Below, one piece after another: positions 47,174-57,501 of a DNA stretch of 64,000 bases. The number at the start of each line of letters is the position of its first letter. The stretch's first letter is position 1. This stretch comes from Mariniphaga anaerophila (lineage in GTDB: Bacteria; Bacteroidota; Bacteroidia; Bacteroidales; Prolixibacteraceae): NCBI RefSeq assembly GCF_900129025.1, contig NZ_FQUM01000004.1, positions 248,001-312,000 on the forward strand, written 5' to 3'. The notes under the pieces were generated by a model. That model made no database searches. It was not told the origin of the DNA and worked only from the letters and a program-made list of their open reading frames with translations. Made by a program: the position numbers and the translations under genes.

Positions 47174-48577
47174 CTATTTTTTTCCATTCGGATGGTTATT
47201 TACAACCGGCATTTGGGCTCCAGTTTCCTCTCTCCAGTTATGCAACCGGTCAGCCATTTCCTCTACTTTTTCAGGAAAGTCTGCCTTAAGATTATTGGTT
47301 TCTCCTTCATCGGTTTCCAAATTATACAATTCGAAAGCTTTTTCTTTTTCTCCCAACAAACTTTTTTCGTACCATTCAATGAGCTTCCAATTATCAACTC
47401 TGACAGCTCCTGCCGGCTCCATCCCTGAACCGCCATGATAATGCGGATAGTGCCAGTAAAGAGATTTATGAATTTCTGTTTCAGGATTTTTCAGAAGAGG
47501 AAGGATACTTTTCCCATCGATATTTTCGGTTATCGTGTCTTTAATTCCGGCCATCTCAATAAATGTCGGGAAAAAATCATTTGAGATTACCATTGATTTT
47601 GACTTGGAGCCCGGTTTTACAACATCTTTCCACTTTACAATCATCGGCTCCCTGATCCCACCTTCGTACAGCCAGCCCTTGCCTGCCCTGAAAGGAGATT
47701 GTACTGCATATTTTTGTCGGCCTCCGTTATCGGCAAAAAACACAATAATCGTATTATCTTCTAATCCAAGGTTCTCTATCCCTTCAAATATTTTTCCACA
47801 GCTGTTGTCGAGCCGCTCAACCATAGCTGCTAAAACCGGATGATTTTCAGGGTTGGAAGATGCAGGCATATTTTCATATTTCAGGATGGTTTCAGCACGT
47901 TCTTTCAACGGGTCGTGAGTTGTATTGTGAGAAATAAACAGAAAAAATGGATTATTCCTGTTCTGTTTAATAAATTGAAGCGAGAGTTCTGTGATTGTAT
48001 CCACATTATGGGCATCAACCTCTGCACTCTGCCAGGGTTGAACCAAATCTGCTGAAGGCTTGTAAGTCACAAAATGTTCATCGAAACCCTGTTTATCCGG
48101 ATTAAAGGGTAAACTCCCGGGTGGTGTTTTTTCACGGCTCAAATGCCATTTCCCAAATATTGCTGTTTTGTAACCATGTTCTCTCAAAACTTCAGCAAAA
48201 GTGACTTCTGCCAGTGGAAGGAACTTCTGCCACTCCGGCTGACTTAACTGATAATTATCGTGGTCGTTTCCCGGAATAAAATCGGTCAGGTGAAGCCGTG
48301 CAGGATATTTCCCTGTCATAATACTTGCCCGCGTAGGTGAACAAATGGCTGCTGCTGCATAAGCATTGGTAAAAAGCATGCCATCCGAAGCCAGCTTATC
48401 GATGTTGGGAGTCTGGTAAAAGTTACTGCCATAACAACCAAGTTGAGCACTCCCCATATCATCGGCCAGAATGAAAATTATGTTTGGGGGATTTTTTATC
48501 GTCTCATTTTTTTTACAGGCGCTGTTAAGAACAATTATCAAACCAGCAACTATTAAAGGAAATTTTATATTTTTCAT
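47174..48577 (-). CDS. sulfatase (S1 family, Cys-type), lipoprotein
   Basis: Protein of 467 residues with lipobox LNSAC (Cys21). FGly motif CSPTR with Cys79; metal-binding NIIFILADDMGSAQLG precedes it. Further conserved blocks are GKWHLSREKTPPGSLP, FADNGGRQK and the C-terminal NWKLIEWYE. In layout and motifs it resembles the frameshifted sulfatase at 36644-38049, and the two may be related by duplication. Lipid anchoring places it on the periplasmic or surface side. Intact, followed after 3 bases by the FG-GAP gene. Confidence 0.92.
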   Translation of the reverse strand: MKNIKFPLIVAGLIIVLNSACKKNETIKNPPNIIFILADDMGSAQLGCYGSNFYQTPNIDKLASDGMLFTNAYAAAAICSPTRASIMTGKYPARLHLTDFIPGNDHDNYQLSQPEWQKFLPLAEVTFAEVLREHGYKTAIFGKWHLSREKTPPGSLPFNPDKQGFDEHFVTYKPSADLVQPWQSAEVDAHNVDTITELSLQFIKQNRNNPFFLFISHNTTHDPLKERAETILKYENMPASSNPENHPVLAAMVERLDNSCGKIFEGIENLGLEDNTIIVFFADNGGRQKYAVQSPFRAGKGWLYEGGIREPMIVKWKDVVKPGSKSKSMVISNDFFPTFIEMAGIKDTITENIDGKSILPLLKNPETEIHKSLYWHYPHYHGGSGMEPAGAVRVDNWKLIEWYEKSLLGEKEKAFELYNLETDEGETNNLKADFPEKVEEMADRLHNWREETGAQMPVVNNHPNGKK

Positions 48578-48596
48578 TTTAGTAAATGTATGTCAG

Positions 48597-50036
48597 TTAA
48601 TTATTATGGTTTAGCACAACGGGGACGGGCGCATTTACCTCCGCAACCCACTTTTGAAGTTTTCCTAACATCTCCAAAGCAACCCTGGTTTTAGTAGAAG
48701 ACAGATCGTTTTGTTCCGAGATATCTTCTTTCAGATTGAACAACTCGTAGCTTTCATATTCATAGTAATAAATCAACTTCCAGTCGCCACTCATTATAAC
48801 AGAAGAAGGCACTGCACGCCAGTAATTTTTCTCTCCATTGAACGCTGGCAAAACACTTCCGCTTCCTCCTAAATAAAGAGGAAAATGAAAAAACAGTGGC
48901 CTTTCCTTATCAAAAGATTCATGTTTAAGAAGGGGCACAATTGACATCCCATCAACAGGCTGGTTTTTGGGTAGCTCAGAAGAAGAAATTTCAGCCAAAG
49001 TGGGCATAAGATCTACTCCAATAACCGGAATATTGGTTTGTGAACCCGGCTTTGTTACACCTGGCCATCTTATGCAAAGCGGAACTCTTATTCCACCTTC
49101 ATAAAAAGTTCCCTTCCCTGCACGCAAAGGAGCATTGGAGGTAACTGACAGTAATCCTCCATTATCTGATGTAAAAATTACAACTGTATTCTCTTCCAGT
49201 TCCAGCTCTTTTAATTTCGACAAAATTCTCCCCACACTTATATCCACCTGTTCCACTTCTGCAGCATAAACCGGATTGTAACTTTTTTCAGGCCACTTTA
49301 CAGATTTGTTCCTAAAGTATTCTATCCTCTCTTCATCAGCAGCTAAAGGGGCATGTACTTCCCAATGAGAAAGATACAGGAAAAATGGATGGTCTTTGTT
49401 CTCGTCTATAAAATTGATGGCTGCATCTGTCAACTTTTCGGCCACATTAATATCATCGTAAAAACGTTCTTCGGTGCCGCAAATGTTGGTAACGTTCCCT
49501 GGTTCGCCATTAGCTGAGTTTACATCGAATCCCTGGTTATCGTCACCAATGTGCCATTTACCCAATCGCGCAGAAACATATCCCGATTTTTTCAATAATT
49601 CAGCCAATGATTCAAATTCAGGGGAGACACTATTCATACTAACAGGGAACGTATTGAATAAGGAACTCTGTCCCTGAGTTGGAACTTTGAACCGCATTTT
49701 GGAAACATCTCCACCTCTTGCCACTCCCTGAGGAACATATATCTGGTGACGTGGTGTGTACATCCCTGTTAATAAGCAGGCACGCGATGGGGCACAATTG
49801 GCTGCCGACGGATAAAATCGACTGAAAACCATCCCTTCCCTGGCCAACTTGTCAATATTTGGGGTTTCAAAATATGTATTGCCACTGTATCCAACATCAG
49901 CCCACCCCAAATCGTCTGCAATCACAAGCACAATATTAGGTTTCTGTTCAGCATATCCCGCAACAGGGTTAACAAGTATGACACTGATAAAAAAAGACAG
50001 TAAAATTAAGTTGTGAAATGTTTTACTTTTTTTCAT
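48597..50036 (-). CDS. sulfatase (S1 family, Cys-type), secreted
   Basis: Protein of 479 residues with a signal peptide (1-29, VAGYAE). The FGly motif is CAPSR with Cys81, a Cys-x-Pro-x-Arg variant with Ala at the second position. NIVLVIADDLGWADVG and FTSDNGGLL supply metal ligands, and GKWHIGDD the conserved Lys/His. The long insert around QGQSSLFNTFPVSMNS between the nucleophile and the GKWH motif probably shapes the substrate pocket. It is 19 bases from the next sulfatase gene, within the same operon. Substrate unknown. Confidence 0.92.
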   Translation of the reverse strand: MKKSKTFHNLILLSFFISVILVNPVAGYAEQKPNIVLVIADDLGWADVGYSGNTYFETPNIDKLAREGMVFSRFYPSAANCAPSRACLLTGMYTPRHQIYVPQGVARGGDVSKMRFKVPTQGQSSLFNTFPVSMNSVSPEFESLAELLKKSGYVSARLGKWHIGDDNQGFDVNSANGEPGNVTNICGTEERFYDDINVAEKLTDAAINFIDENKDHPFFLYLSHWEVHAPLAADEERIEYFRNKSVKWPEKSYNPVYAAEVEQVDISVGRILSKLKELELEENTVVIFTSDNGGLLSVTSNAPLRAGKGTFYEGGIRVPLCIRWPGVTKPGSQTNIPVIGVDLMPTLAEISSSELPKNQPVDGMSIVPLLKHESFDKERPLFFHFPLYLGGSGSVLPAFNGEKNYWRAVPSSVIMSGDWKLIYYYEYESYELFNLKEDISEQNDLSSTKTRVALEMLGKLQKWVAEVNAPVPVVLNHNN

Positions 50037-50119
50037 TTTTAAAAATCCAGATTACCTTGGAGATTAATTCTAAACAAACTACATTAAAAATTCACATTCT
50101 TTAATGTTACAAAAACAAA

Positions 50120-51658
50120 TTACCTAGATTTCTTGTAATACTCCCTGTCAACATTAATTTCATTTAACAGAGGGTCATTAATCTTCTCCATTTGTTCTAG
50201 TATTTTTTGATGCAGGGAATCGACAACTCCTTTAATTTCATCGCTGGAATAGTTTATTAAGTTGATATTTTCTTCGGGATCCAGTGCGATATGATATAAC
50301 TCATCCCTCGACGGATCCATAAAATCCCGTACAAGTTTCCATTCGGGTGTACGATAACTTCGTAAAAAAGCAGTAGCGTAATTAATCATACTGTATTCTG
50401 AATAAAAGTCGTTATTCCAATTATCCATTTTAGTGCCCTTTATCAGTGGAAGAAAGCTTCTGCCTCTTATTATATGTTGTTTTGGATCCGGTAATTCTGC
50501 CCCGGCAATTTCAACTATTGTAGGATACAAATCGAGCACCGAAACTGTATTATCAATAACAGTTCCGGGTTTCACCACGCCTTCCCAATAAACAAATGCA
50601 GGAACTTTAAGTGAGTTATCATATAAATTCGGTCGATATCCTTTTTTTATGTTTTCGGTATGATCGGGTTTCGTTTTTGTAATCCATTTTCCATTTCCTT
50701 TATGTTCTATTCCATTGTGTCCCATGCTATAACCATTATCAGAGAAAAAAATAATTATGGTGTTTTTGAGCAACCCAAGTTCCTCCAGAACATCGATAAC
50801 ACGACCAAGATTACGATCCATCCCCCGGGTGCTTGCTAAGTATTCTCTCGTAAGCCTCTTTGTCTTTTCAATGTCTAAATCCGGGTATCCAGGATTTGGG
50901 AGAATTGGATCCATATTTTCAAACGGAGCCCAATCGGATTCTGAAACGGGTAACCAACGAGCATGTGGAGCACGGGTATTCAGGCATAATAAGAAGTTGT
51001 CAGCCGAATTATCTTTTATAAATTTTATAGCATAATCTGCTAATATATCAGTAGTAAGTCCTTCTATTTTTCTTAATTCTCCTTCTACTTCCAATTCCGG
51101 ATCAACAGTAGAAACACCCCCACCAACAAGCCCCATAAAATAATCGAATCCATGGTTTGTGGGATGGTATTTTTTGTCACCCTCTGTAGTCCAGTCGCCC
51201 AGATGCCATTTTCCAACTAACCCTGTTTTGTATCCTGCTTTTTGCAAGACCTCTGCAAAAGTAACACTTTCAGGATCCAGACCGGCATTGTAAGTGGAAT
51301 CATAGGTTAGCGAACTATGCGTTGGGCTTACAATAAAATCATAAATACCATATTCGCTTGCATAACAGCCAGTCATTATACTTACCCTGGAGGGACTACA
51401 AACCGGTGTTGTGGTAAAAGCATTTCTGAAAACGGCCCCATTTTTCGCCAATTTATCCATGTTAGGAGTAATGGCATTTGGATCTCCTGAAGCGCTGAAT
51501 GCCCATGGAGCCTGATCGTCTGTTAAAACAAAAAGTATGTCTGGCTTTTTATTGTCTTGCGCTAAAGACTTGATTCCAAAAACATTACACAACAGCAACA
51601 ATAAAAAGAATAAAAAACTGTAAGTCAGACTATTGGTAATATAAATTTCCTCCTTCAT
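50120..51658 (-). CDS. sulfatase (S1 family, Cys-type), secreted
   Basis: Protein of 512 residues. The frame is open upstream, but the ATG at 51658 gives MKEEIY followed by a hydrophobic signal segment, while the upstream extension contains no leader. The FGly motif is CSPSR with Cys87, with metal-binding FVLTDDQAPWAF, GKWHLGDW and FFSDNGYSMG. The Asn-Gly-Tyr in place of Asn-Gly-Gly marks a different subfamily from the other sulfatases in the locus. It is the first enzyme after SusD, separated by about 390 non-coding bases, so a separate promoter or an internal terminator is possible there. Confidence 0.92.
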   Translation of the reverse strand: MKEEIYITNSLTYSFLFFLLLLLCNVFGIKSLAQDNKKPDILFVLTDDQAPWAFSASGDPNAITPNMDKLAKNGAVFRNAFTTTPVCSPSRVSIMTGCYASEYGIYDFIVSPTHSSLTYDSTYNAGLDPESVTFAEVLQKAGYKTGLVGKWHLGDWTTEGDKKYHPTNHGFDYFMGLVGGGVSTVDPELEVEGELRKIEGLTTDILADYAIKFIKDNSADNFLLCLNTRAPHARWLPVSESDWAPFENMDPILPNPGYPDLDIEKTKRLTREYLASTRGMDRNLGRVIDVLEELGLLKNTIIIFFSDNGYSMGHNGIEHKGNGKWITKTKPDHTENIKKGYRPNLYDNSLKVPAFVYWEGVVKPGTVIDNTVSVLDLYPTIVEIAGAELPDPKQHIIRGRSFLPLIKGTKMDNWNNDFYSEYSMINYATAFLRSYRTPEWKLVRDFMDPSRDELYHIALDPEENINLINYSSDEIKGVVDSLHQKILEQMEKINDPLLNEINVDREYYKKSR

Positions 51659-51688
51659 CCTACAATTATTTTCTACTACCCAAACCAC

Positions 51689-52049
51689 AGAAAGCTGGCT
51701 GTAATTTGTTCTTTATTAATATCTAAATTTAAACAATGCTTTCATTAGAAGTTTTTGCAGCTATATATTCTTTATTCGAACTGAGCTCTTGCATGGAAAT
51801 TCATACCCTAGAATATACTTGTCTGTAATTTTATGAAAACCTAAAAAACGCTGCAAACTTCTTTTATTAAAACACTCTAAAAAACGAATAAACAATCCAT
51901 TTTCCCCAATAAATGTATATGGTCTGCAAAACAGGATACTTATACATAAATTATTAAAGCAAAGCCGAAACTTTCAATTTCAAAAATTCAGGTCCCGGCT
52001 CCTCTTTACGCACAATCAGAAGATAGCTTTTATCATCCTCTAATGATTT
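51689..52049. other. non-coding gap between SusD and the first sulfatase
   Basis: About 360 bases. Most is AT-rich with no gene; the end next to SusD holds a coding-like minus-strand tail (51954-52049, annotated separately). No promoter or terminator was recognised with confidence. Confidence 0.4.
51954..52049 (-). pseudogene. coding-like in-frame tail after the SusD stop
   Basis: Directly after the SusD stop and in the same frame, the minus strand stays open for 31 codons, reading KSLEDDKSYLLIVRKEEP and then GPEFLKLKVSALL to a TAA. Its composition is protein-like and the SusD itself already ends naturally at TGKPY. It looks like the end of another, deleted gene that became attached, or a readthrough extension. 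The family is not identified. Confidence 0.35.
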
Positions 52050-53732
52050 TTAATATGGTTTTCCCGTATTTTGAATCAACCACATTTTTGAGTATGAATG
52101 ATCCTTACTCTGGCCTCCAGGCACATAAACAGTAGGCACTAGTTTTTCCACGGCTGCATTATAATTCACCAGGTATTTTTCGTCCTGATTGGGTTCCGGA
52201 TACATAAACCGAAGTGGTAATGCGGGGCCAAATTCGGCTACCGGACCAGTTTCTATAGGCGGATAACCTGTCCTTCTCCAATCCAACCAGGCTTCAACAT
52301 TAAACCATGCCGAAATCCATTTCTGCTCCATTATTCGTTCCAATTTATCAGAAGCTGTTTCAAGATTCACATCATCATTCGAAAAATAATTTTCAAAGTT
52401 AAACCCGTTTGCCCCATCAGAAACTCCCCAATAGTTCAGTGAAGCGAGAACACCATTTTTGTAATATTCGCCCGTACTTCCTTCTATCGAAAAATCTCCC
52501 AGAACTGATGCTTCAGCAAGCAAAAATGCTACTTCGCTGTAGGAGGCTAAGTTCATTTTTACGTATTCTTCTGTATTTTGCCGGAAACGCTCGTGTAAGA
52601 AAGAAATGTAAGGATTCTTTTCTGAATGGTAAGAACCTTTATCATCTCCAATGTTAAAGTTTAATGCGTCCTGAGCTAATATTCCTACCGGCAGCCCAAC
52701 ATATAAAGAAGTATCAACACCTTGAGCAGTAACCGGTCTATATTCTACCTCATATCCTTCTCCAAAAATATTGCGGACATTCTTTTCACTAATTTCTGTA
52801 ACTCCGTAATCCCATTTGTGTTGAACAGGAGTAACCCACCGGGAAAGACGGGGATCGTTCAACGATTTCAACTTATTTACGATGGTAGCACATGGTTTTG
52901 TTCTGTACGGCGAATTAGATTCATTTAATGGTCCGCCAGAAAAGGAATTAGCCGCTGTTGAGCCAATGTAATCAAACTCAGCGTTGTCATTATTACTGGT
53001 GAATGTAAAAGATGCTGCGTCCTTAAACTCAGCTAAAATATTTATTCCAGCTTCATTCATTTCAGTTTTTTTATGATAAAGCCTCATACAATACCTCAAC
53101 CGAAGCGCGTTGGTGAATTTTCTCCATTTTACAGGATCGCCGCCATATAAAACATCAGAATTAGAAGCAATAGTAAAATCAGATATCTTGGGATCTGCAA
53201 ATAGTTCGTTTGCCCTTTTCAAATCTTCCAGAACTCCTTTATAAATATCTTTTTGATCGTCATATTCTGGAAAGTACAGTTCGTTATTGGCCTCTAAACT
53301 TTCAGAGTAAGGACAATCGCCAAAAAGATCGGTAACAGTGCCGAAAAGAAATGCCCTTAATGTAAGCGAAATAGCTTCAAACATAATGTTTTCGTCCTCA
53401 ACTGCATTTTCATTTACTATTTCTACATTTCTCAACAAATTATAGAAAGTTGACCAGGAACCTCTATCCCAATCGTAATAATTAATTCGATATGACTGGT
53501 ATTCAGTACCTTGTTGAATATACTGCATAGCTCCGGCAACATTTGAGTTCCATCCACCCAGATTGCTATATGCTTTGGCCGTATTTGTTAAAATGTAGGT
53601 TAATATATAATTTGACGATACTTTCTCAGGATTATTAGGATCTTCGTTAAGTTCAGTAAGATCAATACATGAAAAAAGTGGTATAAAAATTATTATTGCC
53701 AGTATTAACAAACCTGTTTTTATGATTTTCAT
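52050..53732 (-). CDS. SusD/RagB-family lipoprotein (SusD_2 type)
   Basis: Protein of 560 residues with lipobox (IPLFSC, Cys22). NEDPNNPEKV follows the lipidated Cys, the start typical of the SusD_2 group. The tetratricopeptide-like helices LTLRAFLFGTVTDLFGDCPYSE and the C-terminal WISAWFNVEAWLDWRRTG and PLRFMYPEPN are also characteristic. SusD-type proteins cap the SusC channel at the cell surface and bind the glycan. The gene lies 11 bases after the SusC gene and forms the import pair with it. The SusD_2 type is often associated with peptide or atypical glycan loci, so the ligand is not obvious. Confidence 0.93.
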   Translation of the reverse strand: MKIIKTGLLILAIIIFIPLFSCIDLTELNEDPNNPEKVSSNYILTYILTNTAKAYSNLGGWNSNVAGAMQYIQQGTEYQSYRINYYDWDRGSWSTFYNLLRNVEIVNENAVEDENIMFEAISLTLRAFLFGTVTDLFGDCPYSESLEANNELYFPEYDDQKDIYKGVLEDLKRANELFADPKISDFTIASNSDVLYGGDPVKWRKFTNALRLRYCMRLYHKKTEMNEAGINILAEFKDAASFTFTSNNDNAEFDYIGSTAANSFSGGPLNESNSPYRTKPCATIVNKLKSLNDPRLSRWVTPVQHKWDYGVTEISEKNVRNIFGEGYEVEYRPVTAQGVDTSLYVGLPVGILAQDALNFNIGDDKGSYHSEKNPYISFLHERFRQNTEEYVKMNLASYSEVAFLLAEASVLGDFSIEGSTGEYYKNGVLASLNYWGVSDGANGFNFENYFSNDDVNLETASDKLERIMEQKWISAWFNVEAWLDWRRTGYPPIETGPVAEFGPALPLRFMYPEPNQDEKYLVNYNAAVEKLVPTVYVPGGQSKDHSYSKMWLIQNTGKPY

Positions 53733-53743
53733 ATTCGTAGTTT

Positions 53744-56700
53744 TTAAAATTCAACATTAATCTTAACTCCCAAAGTTCCTATCCATGGCATAACATTGTA
53801 ATATTCAACACCCTGACTCCAGGCTCCTCGTCTGGCCCTGTATGCTCTTTCCGGGTCAATATCAATCCCTGCTGCATTCCATTGAAATATATTATTTGCA
53901 ATAAATGAAACAGAAGAATTTTGAATATGCATTTTCTCGTTTAATGATTTCGGAAGTCGATATGTTAACGCTATTTCTCTCAGTTTTACATAGGTTGCAC
54001 TATACAAATTCCGACTTGGAAACGGACGGTTGGCGTACCGGTTTGCCTGCATTGGAGTTTGCCATTGAGTTCCCTCTCCTCCTAAGTTTTCCACATATAC
54101 TTTTTCACCATTTCGCACAACTTCGCGTACTCCAACATTAAAACTTGCATCTTGTAAACGGTTATTATTCGAAGGCCAGGGAAACCCACCATATTCGGCT
54201 GTTCTTCCCCCTACCCATTCGCCAAAAAATGCCTCCGGATTTTCTTTAATTTGCTCTTCTATACTTCTGTTCGGATCGTATGCAACTCCAGAATAAGTGT
54301 TATCTAACACCCCATTATGGTTGAAAAACATCATCGTCCGCGAATAGAATTCACCTCCCTGACTCCAGTCAATATTTGCATATAACGAAAAAGATTTATA
54401 GCTGAATGTAGGTTGTATGCCCAAAGCAAAATCGGGATTAGCATTTCCAATTTTTACCATATTATTTGGGTCATTGTCATTCTGATATCTACCGTTGGAA
54501 GTAAGAATAGGATAACCGTAATAGGGGGAATTTTCGTCCTTCACCCGCAACATAGGCTGCTCAAAAATATCTCCAATATATCCACCCTCGTAGGTTCTAA
54601 GCATTGCGCCATCAACAGATGCAAACTCGAAATGTGTTAACCCATCGGCAAGTTCTTTTATTTTGGTTCTGTTTCTTGTAAAATTTAAGTTCAGATCCCA
54701 CCTGAATTTACCTGCGACAACCGGTGTGGTTTTTAGTCCAATTTCCCAACCTTTACTTTCAATAAGCCCTGTATTTATCATTTTACTATTGGCGCCCGAT
54801 TCAACTGGAAGAGAAATGCTTAATACCTGGTTACGGTTTTGCACAATGTAGTAAGTAGCTTCCAGTCCCAATCTGTTTTTTAAGAAGTAAAAATCAGCCC
54901 CTACTTCCATTGAGGTTGCCTTTTCCGGTACCAGATTACTATTTCGAAGCGTTCCTCCCATGTACATTTGCTTGGCCGATCCCCAGTCTTCATCTGTCGA
55001 GAAATATTGATAAAGGCTGTAAGGATTTGTATCATTTCCCACTTGAGCTACTCCCGCACGTAATTTTGTAAATGTCAGCCAGGTGGGCATAGTTATCATT
55101 TCAGAAACCAACATACTTAATGATGCCGAGGGATAAAAATAAGAACGACTATCGAAAGGCAACGTGCTTGACCAATCGTTTCTGGCCGTTAGATCTAAAT
55201 AGATCATATCTTTAAAAGATAAGGAAGCCATTCCATATACACTGAAAATTGCCTTTTCCGACCAGAAACTATTATAAGTAATACTTCCCGGAACAGCATT
55301 TGAAATTGTATATAGCTCAGGAATCACTAATTGCGCCGCCTCGTTTTCTATTGCTTTGTAATACGAATACATTCTGTTTCCAGCTATAAACGCATTAATA
55401 TTCCAGGAATCTCCCAAATCTTTTTTATAGTTTAAACTCATTTCAAAGTTGGTCTCTTTCCTATATATGTCAGATATGCTATAGCCTCCCATTTCTTGCC
55501 CCATGGTGCTAAAAGCTTTCTTCGACTCCCGTCCTTCCGTATAACCATCGCGGGTGAACCGTCCCATCAGGTTTAATTCCTTTGTTAATTCCCAATCAAA
55601 TTGAATCTTTGTTGTTAAACGGTCACGTTTAAAAGATTGGGTATTTTCGTGTGCCAGAAACCAGGGATTATTCTGTTTTTCCTTGTACTTTAATTGCTGA
55701 ATACCTTCCTGACCTTTAACCCAGTAGTCTTTTAAATCCATTACATTAACCTCTGATCCCCACTCATATAAACTACGAACTACTGCATTTCTGTCATCCC
55801 CGTCAATATTGGGTCTGTTACCTGAACCTGACTCTGACCAGTTGAAGTTTGTTGTAATGGTAAAATTGTTTGTTAATTTATAGCCCAAATTCAGGTTAAT
55901 GGAAGACCGGCTCAGATCGGTATTTGGTATTATCCCTGTATTTCTTAAATCGCCAACCGATAAACGAAAATACCCTTTCTTGTAATTCCCGTCAACGGCC
56001 AGATTGTTTGTTGTGGAAAAACCAGTATTGAAAAAATCCTTAAACCTGTCAGGATAAGATACCAGTGGTACCTCCTCGCCATCACTATTCCATTGTACCC
56101 AGTTTTCGCCTACATCCAGTCGTGGTCCCCAACTGGGGTTTTCTTCTTGTTGCAACCGATGCGCACCGTCGTTACCGGAACCAAATTTATTTTGAACAGA
56201 AACAAAGTTATAGGGAACATCAAAAGTATTCGTAGTACTGAAAGAAACTCCCAGACCTTGCTTGACACCGCTTCCTGACCGCGTAGTTATAAGCACAACC
56301 CCGTTACCTGCCCTCGACCCGTATAAAGCCGCAGCACTTGCTCCTTTCAAAACAGATACACGTTCTATGTCATCAGGGTTCAAATCACTAATTGCGTTTC
56401 CTAAATCGGCTCCTTGAAAAAGATTATTGAGCTGATTTTGTACAGGAATCCCATCTACCACAAACAACGGCTGGTTATCATTATTCAAAGATGTAGCTCC
56501 ACGGATAATAATATTTACAGAAGAACCAGAAGTCCCATCCATTTGGTTTATTTTAACTCCCGACACTTTTCCTGCCATGGCATTCAACACGTTCCCTTGA
56601 CTTGTTTCTGTTAACTCGTTTCCGTTAACTTCTCCCACAGAATACCCCAAGGCTTTTTTTTCACGTTTTAACCCAAGTGCGGTAACAACTACTTCATCAA

Positions 56701-57343
56701 TTCCAACAATTTCGTCTTCCATTCTAACATTAATAGTTGTATTGCTTCCAACCACTAATTCCTGAGTTTTCATTCCAATAAAAGAAAATACAAGAATCAC
56801 TCTATCGGAAATATTTATAAATGAATAATATCCGTCATTATCAGTTACGATTCCTTGAGAAGTGCCTTTAACATATACTGTAACACCCGGCAGTAGCTGT
56901 CCCTTCGAATCGGTAACTACTCCTGAGATAGTTCTTTGCTGTTGCATTCCTTGCTGCTCAGCACTTTCCATAAAGCTTTCATTACCAGCAGGTGAAAGTA
57001 TAATCTGTCGTCCCATCACTTCATATTCGAAACCGGCCTCTCTTTTAATTGCGTCCAGAATTTCCGTAACTCTTTTGTTTTTGACATCTACCGAAATTTC
57101 TTGTTCAACACTAATGCTTCCGGCATAAAAGAAACGGAACTCACTTAGAGCTTCTATTTCAATCAAAAACTTCTCCAGACTCACGTTCTCAGCCTTCAAT
57201 GACAGTTTAGTTTTTTGAGCATATGTTTCGGAAGCAAATACTCCCACAAAAGATATCAACATCAAAAGAAACGTTAACTTCATAACCTTTAACATTTTAA
57301 ATACACACGGACTTAGTCCATGGATACTTCGATTTTTTTCCAT
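53744..57343 (-). CDS. SusC/RagA TonB-dependent receptor with STN domain
   Basis: Protein of 1199 residues. After the leader comes a secretin/TonB N-terminal (STN) domain (about 45-125), a carboxypeptidase-like beta-sandwich (ISGVVTDSKGQLLPGVTVYV), the plug with LFVVDGIPVQNQ, and the 22-stranded barrel. The ending VKINVEF is the usual C-terminal signature. The STN domain, absent from most SusC proteins, links the receptor to a FecR anti-sigma factor, and exactly such a FecR and an ECF sigma gene lie immediately upstream. Import of the bound glycan with TonB energy is the expected role. Paired with SusD. Confidence 0.95.
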   Translation of the reverse strand: MEKNRSIHGLSPCVFKMLKVMKLTFLLMLISFVGVFASETYAQKTKLSLKAENVSLEKFLIEIEALSEFRFFYAGSISVEQEISVDVKNKRVTEILDAIKREAGFEYEVMGRQIILSPAGNESFMESAEQQGMQQQRTISGVVTDSKGQLLPGVTVYVKGTSQGIVTDNDGYYSFINISDRVILVFSFIGMKTQELVVGSNTTINVRMEDEIVGIDEVVVTALGLKREKKALGYSVGEVNGNELTETSQGNVLNAMAGKVSGVKINQMDGTSGSSVNIIIRGATSLNNDNQPLFVVDGIPVQNQLNNLFQGADLGNAISDLNPDDIERVSVLKGASAAALYGSRAGNGVVLITTRSGSGVKQGLGVSFSTTNTFDVPYNFVSVQNKFGSGNDGAHRLQQEENPSWGPRLDVGENWVQWNSDGEEVPLVSYPDRFKDFFNTGFSTTNNLAVDGNYKKGYFRLSVGDLRNTGIIPNTDLSRSSINLNLGYKLTNNFTITTNFNWSESGSGNRPNIDGDDRNAVVRSLYEWGSEVNVMDLKDYWVKGQEGIQQLKYKEKQNNPWFLAHENTQSFKRDRLTTKIQFDWELTKELNLMGRFTRDGYTEGRESKKAFSTMGQEMGGYSISDIYRKETNFEMSLNYKKDLGDSWNINAFIAGNRMYSYYKAIENEAAQLVIPELYTISNAVPGSITYNSFWSEKAIFSVYGMASLSFKDMIYLDLTARNDWSSTLPFDSRSYFYPSASLSMLVSEMITMPTWLTFTKLRAGVAQVGNDTNPYSLYQYFSTDEDWGSAKQMYMGGTLRNSNLVPEKATSMEVGADFYFLKNRLGLEATYYIVQNRNQVLSISLPVESGANSKMINTGLIESKGWEIGLKTTPVVAGKFRWDLNLNFTRNRTKIKELADGLTHFEFASVDGAMLRTYEGGYIGDIFEQPMLRVKDENSPYYGYPILTSNGRYQNDNDPNNMVKIGNANPDFALGIQPTFSYKSFSLYANIDWSQGGEFYSRTMMFFNHNGVLDNTYSGVAYDPNRSIEEQIKENPEAFFGEWVGGRTAEYGGFPWPSNNNRLQDASFNVGVREVVRNGEKVYVENLGGEGTQWQTPMQANRYANRPFPSRNLYSATYVKLREIALTYRLPKSLNEKMHIQNSSVSFIANNIFQWNAAGIDIDPERAYRARRGAWSQGVEYYNVMPWIGTLGVKINVEF

Positions 57344-57501
57344 AATTTTGAATGGTTTAAATAAATAATTCTGATTGTTTATGAACTACTTAAAAGGGGC
57401 AGAAAGGGCAAGTTTCTGTTCCTTTTCTCTTCCTGGTAGTTACAGGTAAAATTGATTCAACTCATATGCATTAAAAATTTAGTTCAAGTGTTTTTATTTG
57501 C

